In this document: positions 41,257 through 52,900 of the stretch, piece by piece
Layout of the letters: every line of letters begins with the position of its first letter
Position numbering within the stretch: the stretch's first letter is position 1
Assembly: GCF_000744785.1 (NCBI RefSeq)
Contig: NZ_JQMO01000002.1
Coordinates: 1,736,001 to 1,800,000 of the forward strand
Source of the DNA: Kitasatospora azatica KCTC 9699
Lineage (GTDB): Bacteria; Actinomycetota; Actinomycetes; Streptomycetales; Streptomycetaceae
Length of the DNA stretch: 64,000 nucleotides
Direction of reading: 5' to 3'
Notes under the pieces: model-generated
What the model saw: the letters and a program-made list of their open reading frames with translations, nothing else
What the model was told of the DNA's origin: nothing
Databases searched by the model: none
Made by a program: the position numbers and the translations under genes

Positions 41257-41454
41257 ATGGCGAAGGTCACGATCAGTCTGGACAGCGACCTGGCGATCGA
41301 GGTGATGCTGCTGGCCGGTACCAGGAGTCCGCAGGACGCGGTCGAGTTGATCGTCCGGGACTACCTGGCACGTGGCCGCCGCACCGACGCCCGTACCGGC
41401 GACGCCGCCGACCAGCACCTCCTCGACCGACCGCCAACGGCGGACGAGGGCTGA
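41257..41454 (+). CDS. Small VapB-like antitoxin-type protein
   Basis: 65 residues. MAKVTISLDSDLAIEVMLLA is a strand-helix pattern like ribbon-helix-helix or VapB DNA-binding domains, with SPQDAVELIVRDYLARGRR as the second helix. The acidic end (HLLDRPPTADEG) could bind a toxin. No toxin gene follows: the next gene is on the other strand. TTGAGGGGGAGTC is a good ribosome site. It may be an orphan antitoxin or a small regulator. Confidence 0.65.
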   Translation: MAKVTISLDSDLAIEVMLLAGTRSPQDAVELIVRDYLARGRRTDARTGDAADQHLLDRPPTADEG

Positions 41455-41489
41455 CGGGCACGCCGGTGGGCGACCGGAGATCGGCTGCC

Positions 41490-41681
41490 TCAGAAGGGGC
41501 GCTGGGCATCCGGGGGCTGCTGCTGCTGGTACCCGTAGTACCCCTGCTGAACCTGGGCCTGCGCTGCGGCCTCGGCCCGCTGGCGGAGTCGACGCTGCTT
41601 GGCCTTCATGGCCAGCCCGATCGCGATGAGCGCCACACTCAGTAGCGGGAGCAGCAGGAGGAGCAGGCCCAACGGACTCAT
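41490..41681 (-). CDS. Small membrane protein
   Basis: 63 residues. One hydrophobic helix (LGLLLLLLPLLSVALIAIGL) near the N-terminus, then a basic stretch (MKAKQRRLRQR) and a Gln/Tyr-rich tail (QQGYYGYQQQQPPDAQRPF). The N-terminus is likely outside and the tail inside. AGGGGGAT is 11 bases before the ATG. No family recognised; such proteins are common in streptomycetes. Confidence 0.65.
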   Translation of the reverse strand: MSPLGLLLLLLPLLSVALIAIGLAMKAKQRRLRQRAEAAAQAQVQQGYYGYQQQQPPDAQRPF

Positions 41682-41700
41682 GTCGTTCGGATCCCCCTGA

Positions 41701-43818
<2,118 letters not shown>

Positions 43819-43829
43819 CCCGGCGACAG

Positions 43830-44378
43830 CTACACCTGCGGCTGCGGCTTCGGCTGCCAGTCCTCGGCCAGCAGCCCCAGGATCACCTCGTCCAGGAACT
43901 CCCCGTACACCCAGGCCGCCCGCCGCAGGGTGCCCTCGACGGCGAAGCCGGCCCGGGTGGCGGCGGCGATCATCGCGGAGTTGTCGGCGAGGGTCTCGAG
44001 CTGGAGGCGGTGCAGGCCGCGGACGGTGAAGCCGTACTGGCAGAGGGTGCGGACGAGGTCGGTGCCCAGCCCGCGCCCGCGGAAGGACGGGCGCAGGGAC
44101 AGGCCCAGGTGAGCAGTCCGGTTGTGGGTGTCGATGCCCCAGAGCAGGGCCTCGCCGGCCAGTTCCCCGGAGGTGAGCTCGACCACCGAGAAGAAGGCCA
44201 CCTCGCCGCTCGACGGCGCGGGGGCGTACGGGGAGTCGGCCGCGCCCGGCGAGATCGGGCGCCAGGGGCGGGAGTCGGCGCGGGACCGGGTCGCCACATC
44301 GTCGTAGAGCTCGCTCTGCAGCACCGGGACATCGCTCTCGTGCCGGGCCCGCAGCCCGATCCGTTGACCGTTAATCAT
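43830..44378 (-). CDS. GNAT family acetyltransferase, RimJ-like
   Basis: 182 residues. LGLSLRPSFRGRGLGTDLVR near residue 92 is the acetyl-CoA loop (RGxGLG), and LQLETLADNSAMIAAATRAG then GFAVEGTLRRAAW is the typical RimJ/RimL end. The N-terminus MINGQRIGLRARHESDVP is the usual first strand and helix. It probably acetylates a protein N-terminus or a small amine. It converges on the ligase gene with an 11-bp gap. Confidence 0.9.
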   Translation of the reverse strand: MINGQRIGLRARHESDVPVLQSELYDDVATRSRADSRPWRPISPGAADSPYAPAPSSGEVAFFSVVELTSGELAGEALLWGIDTHNRTAHLGLSLRPSFRGRGLGTDLVRTLCQYGFTVRGLHRLQLETLADNSAMIAAATRAGFAVEGTLRRAAWVYGEFLDEVILGLLAEDWQPKPQPQV

Positions 44379-44486
44379 GGGCTCTTGCTATCCCACCGGC
44401 AGCGGCCGATCAACCGAATTGCCCACAGAACGAAGGTGGCGGGCGCAGTCGCCCCCCGCGCGACTGCGTCCGCCACCTGGCTCGAT

Positions 44487-44539
44487 CAGCTGAATCAGCG
44501 GAGATTCAGTTGCTTCAGTTGCGTCAGCTGATTCAGCTG
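44487..44539 (-). terminator. Inverted repeat at the end of the DUF4190-like gene
   Basis: CAGCTGAATCAGC (44487-44499) and GCTGATTCAGCTG (44527-44539) pair perfectly over 13 bp. The loop of 27 bp carries further TTCAG copies. The right arm includes the last codons of the gene. It is a likely terminator, although the long loop weakens it. Confidence 0.5.
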
Positions 44540-45120
44540 CCGATCGTCCCGCACTCGGTGTCGATCTTCTTGGCGTCGTCGTTGATCTTCGCCTGCAGCT
44601 CGTCGCCCGGCACGGTGCCGGTGTTGATGGCGGTCACCAGCTGCTGGAAGTCGTCGGACAGGTTCTTGATCGCCGTCTTCGCCGCCGAGTTGTTGCTCTT
44701 GGCGGAGTCCGCGGCCAGCTGGCTGGTCAGCGTCTGCAGGTCCGTCTTGAGCGCGTCCGGGTTGTTCTGGTCGGCGTTGAGCTTGGAGTCGTTGTACGTG
44801 TTCAGCGTCGACTTGGCCGCCATGCAGCCCGGGTCGGTGGCCTTCAGCAGGACCGGAACGAAGTAGGCGATCGGGGCGATCCACAGGATCGACAGCACGA
44901 TGCCGACCCAGGCCATCGCCTTGCCCTTGCCGACCTTCTTCGCACGGGACAGGCCGATGAAGCCGAAGACCAGGCCGAACAGGATGCCACCGATCAGACC
45001 GAAGACCAGCGACGCGACCGCGAAGCCGTTCTTGCCCTGCGGCTGCGGCGCAACCGGCGGGTAGCCGTAGGCCTCGGGCGCCTGGGCGTCCGGGCCGACC
45101 TCGTTCGTGGGTATGGACAC
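44533..45120 (-). CDS. DUF4190-like membrane protein with soluble C-terminal domain
   Basis: 195 residues. After a Pro/Tyr-rich start come two helices (FAVASLVFGLIGGILFGLVFG and AMAWVGIVLSILWIAPIAYF) separated by GLSRAKKVGKG, the pattern of DUF4190. The outer ~105 residues are helical and Asn/Gln/Ser-rich (QTLTSQLAADSAKSNNSAAK) with two Cys (GCMAAK and ECGTIGS). It may sense or bind at the cell surface; role unknown. Asn and Lys content is higher than in neighbours. A possible ribosome site is weak (GGATCGTCGTGTCC). Confidence 0.75.
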   Translation of the reverse strand: MSIPTNEVGPDAQAPEAYGYPPVAPQPQGKNGFAVASLVFGLIGGILFGLVFGFIGLSRAKKVGKGKAMAWVGIVLSILWIAPIAYFVPVLLKATDPGCMAAKSTLNTYNDSKLNADQNNPDALKTDLQTLTSQLAADSAKSNNSAAKTAIKNLSDDFQQLVTAINTGTVPGDELQAKINDDAKKIDTECGTIGS

Positions 45121-45247
45121 GACGATCCTTAAGGGGGAGAGAGCGGGGGGAGCAACGGGTGGTCATCACCCGAAGCGCCGCTTAGAGATATCGGACTGCT
45201 CCCCTTCTGGGCAACTCACTCTCCGTCAGATCTCGCCCCGTCAGATG

Positions 45248-46915
45248 CTACGTATGCTGCCAAACCGTGAAGTACTGGATTCCGTGGCTGGTGGCACCCG
45301 GAATCTTCGCAATCACGTGGTAATTGGGGGCCTTCTCCAGCACGCCGGTCAGCTGCTTGTCCAGGGCGGCGGTCGGACCGTCGTCCAGCACGATCAGCTG
45401 GAAGTGACCGTCGGTGATCGCGGCCTGATAGGCGGGCAGGTCGGTCAGGGTGCTGCCGTCCCGTCCGGTGTACTGGAAGAAGTAGGTGTTGAGCCACTGC
45501 TGCGGCTGTGTCCGGGTCCGCAGGTAGTAGCGCGGCACCTCGTCCTCCTCGACCAGGTAGATCGCATCACCGGAGGTCACCAGCGGGCGCAGCGTGCTCA
45601 CCAGCCCCGAGGAGTTGGGCCAGCCGCCGTACATCGGCCCGGCGGCGTGCCCGGCGTAGAAGGCGAGCAGCCCGCAGACGCCGACCGCGATCCCGGGGAC
45701 GCCACCACGTCCGAGGCCGCCGAGGCGTCCGATGCGTCCGAAGCGACCGATCCGGCTCAGCCCCGCCAGGCCGGCCCCGGCCACCGGTGCCGCGAAGAGC
45801 AGCCCGAAGCCGATGTGCTTGTGCAGCGAGACGCTGGTGCCCAGGTGCGCCTGGTAGACGGTGGCCAGCACGGCGCTCCCGCTGAGCGCCCCGGCCAGCA
45901 GCACCGGCGCCCACCCGCTGCGTCGAACCGCCACCAGCCGCACCGTCAGGAACCCGACCCCGGCCAGCGCCAGCACGAACACCCAGCCGCCCCACACCAG
46001 TGAGAGCCGCAGGATGTTCGCCAGTGGCTCGCTCCCGGCGGCCCGGTTGACGGTGGTCTGCGACAGCCCGGCCCGCACCTGTGGCCCGGCCAGCCGCAGC
46101 CCGCCCCAGAGCAGCAGGCCGACCCCGCCGGCCAGCAGCAGGCCGCGCAGCACCCCGCGCCGCCAATCACGCCACGGCGCCTCGGAGACGAGTCCCGCCG
46201 GGCTCACCGCACCAGTCGTACTCGCCGCACCAGCCGTGACAGCTTTCCCGGCCGGGACGGCGAGCACGGCGGCCGCCAGCACGGTCGGCAGGTAAAGCGC
46301 GGCGGCGTACTTGACCCCGGCCGCCAGTACCAGGGGTGGGGCAGCGGCCAGCACCGCGAGCAGCGGGCCGCGGGCCGTCCTGACCACCAGCCACAGGGCC
46401 AGCGCCAGCAGGAAGACCGCCGCGGCGTCATAGGTGGCCAGCCGGCCAAGGAACAGCGTCGGCGCGCTGGTGGCGAACAGCGCGGCCGCGATGGCCGCGG
46501 CGGCCTTGCCGTACAGCCGCCGGGTGGTGGTCCAGAGCAGGGCCGTGCTGCCGAGCATCAGCAGCAGGCTGAACACCCGTACGCCCTCCAGCCCCAGCAC
46601 GCCGTCGATCGCGGCGGCGGCCACCGGGTAGAGCATCGGCGCGCCGGAGAAGAAGGAGGCGTAGTTCTCCCCGACCGGCACGCCGTGCAGCAGGTGGTCC
46701 AGTTCGCGGTGGCCGGCGTAGACGTACAGTGCCTCGTCCTCGAAGGCGGTGTTGGCCAGCCGGTAGGCGAGCGCGCACTGGAGCAGCAGGACGATCAGCA
46801 GCGGCAGCCGGTCGACCAGGGCCGACCGGAGCCGTCGGCCGGCGCCCGGCGGGCCGGTCGGGGCTTCCTTGGCGGCGATCGGCCCGGCGGTGGCGGCAGG
46901 GGTGGTGGTGGTCAC
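45248..46915 (-). CDS. Membrane glycosyltransferase, GT39/ArnT-like (second copy)
   Basis: 555 residues with about 10-12 membrane helices. NTAFEDEALYVYAGHREL near residue 50 carries the Asp-Glu motif of GT-C enzymes, which use lipid-linked sugars on the outer face. A large C-terminal soluble part follows (YLVEEDEVPRYYLRTRTQPQ). A Gly/Arg repeat (GRFGRIGRLGGLGRGG) lies near residue 385. The GTG at 46915 overlaps the stop of the preceding GT39-like gene (GTGA). With the GT2 gene it forms a three-gene glycosylation operon whose target is unknown. Confidence 0.85.
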   Translation of the reverse strand: MTTTTPAATAGPIAAKEAPTGPPGAGRRLRSALVDRLPLLIVLLLQCALAYRLANTAFEDEALYVYAGHRELDHLLHGVPVGENYASFFSGAPMLYPVAAAAIDGVLGLEGVRVFSLLLMLGSTALLWTTTRRLYGKAAAAIAAALFATSAPTLFLGRLATYDAAAVFLLALALWLVVRTARGPLLAVLAAAPPLVLAAGVKYAAALYLPTVLAAAVLAVPAGKAVTAGAASTTGAVSPAGLVSEAPWRDWRRGVLRGLLLAGGVGLLLWGGLRLAGPQVRAGLSQTTVNRAAGSEPLANILRLSLVWGGWVFVLALAGVGFLTVRLVAVRRSGWAPVLLAGALSGSAVLATVYQAHLGTSVSLHKHIGFGLLFAAPVAGAGLAGLSRIGRFGRIGRLGGLGRGGVPGIAVGVCGLLAFYAGHAAGPMYGGWPNSSGLVSTLRPLVTSGDAIYLVEEDEVPRYYLRTRTQPQQWLNTYFFQYTGRDGSTLTDLPAYQAAITDGHFQLIVLDDGPTAALDKQLTGVLEKAPNYHVIAKIPGATSHGIQYFTVWQHT

Positions 46916-48531
46916 TGGCCACTCCCGTCGTGGTCGACCCGCTGGATGGTGATCTGCTGGTCGCCGGTGCCGAAGGTGGCCACCGTGGTGGAGTGGGCGA
47001 TCGCCGCGCGCACGGTGGGCAGGCCGTTGGGGTCCTGCCGGATGACCGAGGTGAGCACCACGTAGTCGAGGTCCCGCCAGCCGTTGGGCAGGGTCCTGGT
47101 GACGGCGGGGTCGAGGTCGACCTTGTAGAACCAGATGGCGCCGAGCCCGGGTTGGAAGCCGTCCTGGACGGCGTCCAGCCACATCGCGTCGTCCACCACG
47201 ATCCGCCGGTGCGCGGGGTCGGGGATGTTGCTGTCCAGCCACTGCGCGGCGGCCACGTAGTTGCTGTTGGACAGCGCGGTGTCGGCGGTCTCGTCGCCGC
47301 TCTCCCAGTGCGGGGCGACCAGTCCGAGCAGGGCGATGGCGAGCACCGCGACCAGGTCGCGCGGGCTCGCACCGAAGCGCGCGAGCCTCCCGATCGGCAG
47401 TCGCAGCAGCGTGCGCACCCCGAAGTCGGCGATTCCGGCGATGGCGAGGGCGAAGAACGGCAGCACCTGGATCACGTACATCGCGGGCAGGTAGCCGTTG
47501 GGCCGCATCGCGACCACGACCAGCAGCACGGCGGCCACCCCGATCTCGCGCAGCCGGCGCACCGCCAGGGCGAGTGCCGAGGCGGCCAGGCCGGCGAAGA
47601 TCAGGATCGGGTCGCGGACCAGCCACCAGTGCAGGGTGAGGTTGGAGACCGAGCCGGAGCGCAGGATGTTCCCGGAGCCGCCGCGCCCCAGCTGGTACTG
47701 CAGCGCGCCGATCAGCGAGTTGTGTCCGGGACCGGGCAGCAGCTCGCCCTTGAGTACGGCGTACAGCAGGTACTGCACGCCGATCATCGAGAAGGCGGTG
47801 AGGAAGCCGACCACGGCGAACTTGCGGGTGGCCCGGTCGGTGCCGCGCCAGACCGCCATCAGCAGCGCCGGGGCGACGATCACCATCGTCTCCTTGGAGA
47901 GCACCGAGACGGCCGCGAACAGCCCGGCCGCGATCTGGTGCCACAGGTGCCGGCGCGGCGAGAGTGCGCAGGCGAAGGCGGCGAGCATCCAGACCACGGC
48001 GAAGTTGTCGAGGTAGATCTCCCGCTGCATGGTCACCGAGAGCGGCGAGAGACCGAACACCACGGTGGCCAACGCGGCGGCCCAGCGCGGTAGTTCGATC
48101 CGTCGGGCGACCAGGTAGGTGAGTGCGGCGCCGGCCGCGCTGACCGGCAGCATGATCACCCGGGCGTTCATCACCACCAGCGCGCCGTGCCAGAGCAGCG
48201 CCGGGATCCAGGAGAGCGCGGCGATCTGCACCCAGCCGAGCGGCGGGTGGTCGTACCAGTAGCTGTAGTGGGCCAGGCCGTGGCCGTGCTGGATCGCCCA
48301 GGCCTGGGCCAGGTAGGTGCCCTCGTCGTCGCTGACGGTCGGGAAGTTGCCGATGTTGAGTGCCTGCACCGCCACCACCACCGCCACCAGCACGGTGACG
48401 ATCAGCAGGTCGGGGCGGGCGCCCAGTCGTCGGGCGAGTCGAGCCGGCCGGCCGCCCGGGTCGAACGCGGCTTCTTCAACAAGCGGTTGATGCTGATCGG
48501 ATACGAACGTTTCTTCGATGACGGTAGCCAT
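46912..48531 (-). CDS. Membrane glycosyltransferase, GT39 (PMT/ArnT-like)
   Basis: 539 residues, ~11 membrane helices. FPTVSDDEGTYLAQAWAIQ near residue 65 is the catalytic Asp-Asp-Glu loop and YWYDHPPLGWVQIA the DHPPLG motif of the protein-mannosyltransferase/ArnT superfamily; MQREIYLDNFAVV and LSKETMVIVAP are further marks. The C-terminal ~130 residues are extracytoplasmic. It would transfer a sugar from a polyprenyl phosphate carrier. It begins 28 bp after the GT2 gene, which may make that carrier or its polymer. Confidence 0.9.
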   Translation of the reverse strand: MATVIEETFVSDQHQPLVEEAAFDPGGRPARLARRLGARPDLLIVTVLVAVVVAVQALNIGNFPTVSDDEGTYLAQAWAIQHGHGLAHYSYWYDHPPLGWVQIAALSWIPALLWHGALVVMNARVIMLPVSAAGAALTYLVARRIELPRWAAALATVVFGLSPLSVTMQREIYLDNFAVVWMLAAFACALSPRRHLWHQIAAGLFAAVSVLSKETMVIVAPALLMAVWRGTDRATRKFAVVGFLTAFSMIGVQYLLYAVLKGELLPGPGHNSLIGALQYQLGRGGSGNILRSGSVSNLTLHWWLVRDPILIFAGLAASALALAVRRLREIGVAAVLLVVVAMRPNGYLPAMYVIQVLPFFALAIAGIADFGVRTLLRLPIGRLARFGASPRDLVAVLAIALLGLVAPHWESGDETADTALSNSNYVAAAQWLDSNIPDPAHRRIVVDDAMWLDAVQDGFQPGLGAIWFYKVDLDPAVTRTLPNGWRDLDYVVLTSVIRQDPNGLPTVRAAIAHSTTVATFGTGDQQITIQRVDHDGSGQ

Positions 48532-48559
48532 CGCGTGCCTTCCTCCCCCGTCAGGAACC

Positions 48560-49816
48560 TCAGGAAGCTGCGCCGGCCTCGACGCCGAGATGGGCGCCGA
48601 CGTGCCGGGTCAGTTCCCAGTCCTTGCGGCCGCGCACTTCGCGCCAGACCGCCCGGATCGCGGCGCCGGCCAGGATCAACTGGTAGAACGGGCCGCCGAT
48701 GATGAGCTTGAGATAGTGCGGGAACCTGATCCGCAGCTGGTAGTGCTTGCCGAAGTCGTGCAGCCCGACCGCCTCGAAGGCGAACATCGCCACCATCGGG
48801 ATCAGCGGCGAGAAGGAGACCAGCGCGACCAGGTCCGGCACCCGGGCCAGGAACGCCACGCCGATCCCGAGCAGCACCATCAGACCGGAGAGCGCCTGCA
48901 CGAAGGGCGTGGCCAGGGTGTAGCGGGCCAGCATCCGCTGGCGCATGCTGGGCAGCGAGCGCCAGTCCCGCTTGCGGTAGACCTGCAGGAATCCCTGGTT
49001 CCAGCGGGTCCGCTGCTTGAACAGCGAGAGCACCGAGTCGGGCGTCTCCTCCAGGGTGACCATCGCGGAGTCGTAGGCGACCACCACCTTCGCTCCCTGG
49101 CTGGACAGTCGCACCCCCAGGTCGCAGTCCTCGGCCAGGCAGTTGGCGTCCCAGCCGTCGTTCCGTCGCAGCTGCTCGGTGCGCACGAAGACGGTGTTGC
49201 CGCCGAGTGGGATGAAGCCCTTGGCCGCGTGCAGGTGCAGTCGGCTGCGGAACCAGAAGAAGTACTCCAGGCAGTTGCGCAGGCTGTACCAGCTGGAGTG
49301 GAAGTTGATCAGCTGGACGCCGCCCTGCACCACGTCCGCACCGGTGTCCCGGAAGGCGTGGTCCACGTGCGAGAGCAGCTCGGGGTGGACCTGGTCCTCG
49401 GCGTCGAAGACCCCGACCACATCGCCGTGGCAGTGCGGCAGGGCGGAGTTGAGCGCCTTGGGCTTGTTCTTCTTGGCGTGCGTGTCGGTGACCACGAAGA
49501 CCTGGTGCGGATGGTCGGCGGCCAGTCGGTGGGCGACCTCGGCGGTGTCCGGGTCGTCGTGGCCGACGATCACGATCACCTCGAAGTCCGGGTGGCTGGA
49601 TTCCAGCAGTCGCAGCACCGTGCGTTCCAGCACGGCCTGTTCGTGACGGGCCGGGACGAGCAGCGAGAAGGAGAGCGCCCCCGTGCCGTCCGGGTCGGCG
49701 AAGCTGGTCGCCGCGAGGGTCTCAGGGGTGCGCCAGGCGTGCAGCATCCACCAGAGCGTGAAGACGGCGACCCCGAATAGTAGGAGTGAGCACAGCACGA
49801 CAACTGCTGAAATCAT
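48560..49816 (-). CDS. GT2 family membrane glycosyltransferase
   Basis: 418 residues. An N-terminal helix (AVVVLCSLLLFGVAVFTLWW), then the GT-A domain: SLLVPARHEQAVLERTVLRL, VVGVFDAEDQVHP (DxD-like), CLAEDCDLGVRLSSQG and QRTRWNQGFLQVYRKRD (QxxRW), as in processive or dolichol-phosphate-type synthases. At least three membrane helices follow (PFVQALSGLMVLLGIGVAFL and others). The ATG at 49816 has GGGGGGAAC upstream. It heads the operon with two GT39-like proteins and probably makes a cell-surface glycan or lipid-linked sugar. Confidence 0.9.
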   Translation of the reverse strand: MISAVVVLCSLLLFGVAVFTLWWMLHAWRTPETLAATSFADPDGTGALSFSLLVPARHEQAVLERTVLRLLESSHPDFEVIVIVGHDDPDTAEVAHRLAADHPHQVFVVTDTHAKKNKPKALNSALPHCHGDVVGVFDAEDQVHPELLSHVDHAFRDTGADVVQGGVQLINFHSSWYSLRNCLEYFFWFRSRLHLHAAKGFIPLGGNTVFVRTEQLRRNDGWDANCLAEDCDLGVRLSSQGAKVVVAYDSAMVTLEETPDSVLSLFKQRTRWNQGFLQVYRKRDWRSLPSMRQRMLARYTLATPFVQALSGLMVLLGIGVAFLARVPDLVALVSFSPLIPMVAMFAFEAVGLHDFGKHYQLRIRFPHYLKLIIGGPFYQLILAGAAIRAVWREVRGRKDWELTRHVGAHLGVEAGAAS

Positions 49817-49961
49817 GGAAAGTTCCCCCCAGCACGGACCGAACCGAACTCGGTCCAGCCATGAGTATTGACTACCTATCAGCACCGGGAGGCGAATTCA
49901 CGGGCTTTTGACTCGAAAGTAACTCCGCCGACCCGCCAGACCGCCCTTGCGCCGAACATCC

Positions 49962-52900
49962 TTACGAGGCAAAGGAGATGGTCGGCGCCGAGACGGCGAA
50001 GGTGTCGGTGGAGGCACCCACCCCGGCGGTGAACGCCACCAGCACCCGGTTCGGCAGGGTGACCGCGACGTCCAGCTGTTGGACGCCGTCGATCTTCACC
50101 ACCAGATGGCTCGCGGTGGTGACGGTGATGTCGATCTGATGGCTCGCGCCCTGCAGGGCCGGGATCGTGGTGCTGGTGGCGAGCGTGCCGAACCCGCCGG
50201 TACCGGCCCGTGCGGTGCCGACCCCCAGCACCGGCGCGGTGTTCACCCCGAAGTTCCCGAACACGCAGAGCCCGGTGACCAGCGCGTTCAACCCGCCCAC
50301 CCCGAGCCCACTGCCGTCACTGCCGAGGGAGTTGGCGGTGTTGGTGGAGGCGTCGAGCAGCGCGAAGCTCATGCCGTCGCCCTGCGAGCTGCTGGTACCG
50401 CTGATCTGCTCGGTGAACACGGCATGCAGACCGAGCGGCGAGACCGCCGTGCTGTTGACGACCGACCCCTTCGAGGAGTGCATCCCGTCGGTGGTCAGCG
50501 CCACCACGCCCGCGTTGTTGGCCGCCACCCCGTTCAACTTCCAGGAGCTGTCGGTGAATCCGGGCAGCGTGCCGCCGCTGGAGGCCGGCTGTCCGGCGCC
50601 GGCCAGCGAGACCGTGACCGTCCCGCTGGTGGTGGTGACGGCGAAGGTGCTGTTCTGACTTCCCGTCAGGGTCGGTGTGAAGCTGACCGGAACGGTGATG
50701 GTGCCGCCGACCGGGACGGTGGTGCCGACGCTCGGCAGGTTCGCACCGAACGGCGCGGCGGGCGCGCTGACGGCCGTCACGGTCTCGGTGGCGGTGCCGT
50801 TGTTGGCCAGGATCACCGACTGGGCGGCCGAACTGCCCACGGTGGCCGAGCCGAAGGCGACTGCGGTCGGCGTCGGGGTCAGCGGCTTCGGGCTGCCGGT
50901 GGCGGTGGCCGGCGGGGTGATCACCACATTGCCGACCGCGTGCAGGTCGGTGGAGTAGCCGGTCGACCCGGTGAACCCGACGTAGGCGTTGCTCGGGATC
51001 ACCCCGGCGGCCGGGACGTAGTCCAGCAGGCCGGTGCCGTCCAGCGAGACCTTGACGTGCCCGCCCGCGACCGTGACGCCCACCGCGTGGGTGCCGGTGC
51101 GCAGGTCGGTGGGCGCCTTGGCGTAGGCCAGGTAGGTCAGGTTGTCGTGCCCGCTGCCCGGGCCGGGTGCGATACCGAGGAAGTTGCCCATCCCGGTCTG
51201 CCCGCTCCAGGAGGAGACCAGGTCGACGCTCAGCCCGGTCAGCCCCGAGAAGCCGAGCCCGCCGCCGCCCACGCCGGTGCCGGTGGCCGTGCCCTTGGTC
51301 GAGTCGACCAGGGCGAAGGTCATGCCGTCGCCGCCGGTGCCGCCGTTCAGTTGCGCGGTGAAGGAGGCGGTCAGGCCGTCGGTGGCGACCGGGGAGCCGT
51401 AGAAGGCCGAACCGGACTGGTTGGAGCCGGCAGTCGTCAGCTGGATCGCGCCGTTCGCCTGCGTCGCCGAGCCGTTGGCCTGCCAGCCGGTCGGCGGCGC
51501 GGGCAGCGTGGCCAGGCCGGTGCCGGTCAGCTGGACGTACAGGTCGCCCTGTCCGGTGTTGCCGGTGATCTCGTAGCTGTCGGCGGCGGCGCCCGCCGCG
51601 CTCGGACTGAACACCACCGGGACGGCGATCGACTGGTCCGGGCCGATCACGGTGCCCTCCGCGATCGCGTTCGGGCTACTGAAGGTGCCCACCGGCGCCT
51701 TGGCCTTGTTCAGTGTCACCGCGATGTTGCCGTCATTGGTGACGGTGAAGCTGAGCTGCGGCGTCTGGGTGCCGACCGGGATGGATCCGAAGGCCAGGGT
51801 GCTCGGCGTGATCGTCAGATGGCCCTGGCCGGTGACGGCGCTGCCGGTGAGCGGCACCGCGAAGGTCCCCGAGGTGGAGCTGACCGAGAGCGTGGTACTG
51901 CTGCTGCCGGCCGCCGTCGGCAGGTAGGTGACGTTCTCGATGAAGGACCCGCCGGGCGCCACCACGGTGCCGGGCGCCGGCGCACCGGTCACGCTCCACG
52001 GCGCGGCCGGCGACTGCACGGCGCTCACCGTCTCGTTGCCGGTGCCGGTGTTGGTGAACTGCACGGTGGCCGAGATCGGCACTCCGGTGGGCTGGTCGGA
52101 GAAGCTCACCTTCGCCGGATTGGTCGCGAATCCCGCCTTGACCCCGGTGCCGGTGACCGAGAAGCCGACCGTCCCCGCGTCCGTGGCCAGGTTGACGATG
52201 CCGGAGGAGGCGCCGGCGGCGGTCGGTGTGAAGCCGACCGGGATGGCGAGGGTGTCCCCCACCGCCATCGGGTGCGGCAGCGCCGGCGCGGTGACGGCGA
52301 ACGGCGCTGCGGTGGTCACACTGCTGACGGTGAGCGCCTTGGTGGCCGTCACGGTCAGCGTCCCGCTGCCGCTGGCACCGACGTTGACGCTGCCGACGGA
52401 GACCGGGGAGCCGGTCAGGGCGGAGGCCGCCGGGCGGCCGAAGGCGAGCAGGTGGCCGTCCCGGGTGCCGATGTAGACCCGGCCGTTGCTGCTGGCCGGG
52501 GTGACGAACTTGGGCGCGATGCCGATCGGCCCCGACCAGAGCAGGCTGAGCGAACCGTCCGCGTTGGGCGTGCCGTTGTACGCCAGCAGGGTGCCGTTGT
52601 TGCCGTACATGTCGTCGGCCCGCTCCACCCAGACGGTGGCCGAACCAGGCGTCGTACCGGTGGATGTGACGATCGGTGAGCCCTCGGTCAGGTAGCCGAA
52701 GTTGATCGCGCCCTGGCCGGCCAGGGCGAGCGCCGGGGCGCCTGACCCGTCGGTGCCCAGCCGGAACGCCTGCAGCGGACCGCCGTTGCTCGAGTAGTAG
52801 ACGTAGCCGCTGCCGCCGCCCCAGAACGCCGGGTGGCAGTAGCAGCCGCTGTACGGGCCCAGGGTCTGCACGATCACGTCACTGCCGTTCGGACCCTGCG

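Noticed and set aside
41257..41454. Toxin-antitoxin pair
   Set aside because: No toxin follows; the next gene is a small membrane protein on the other strand.
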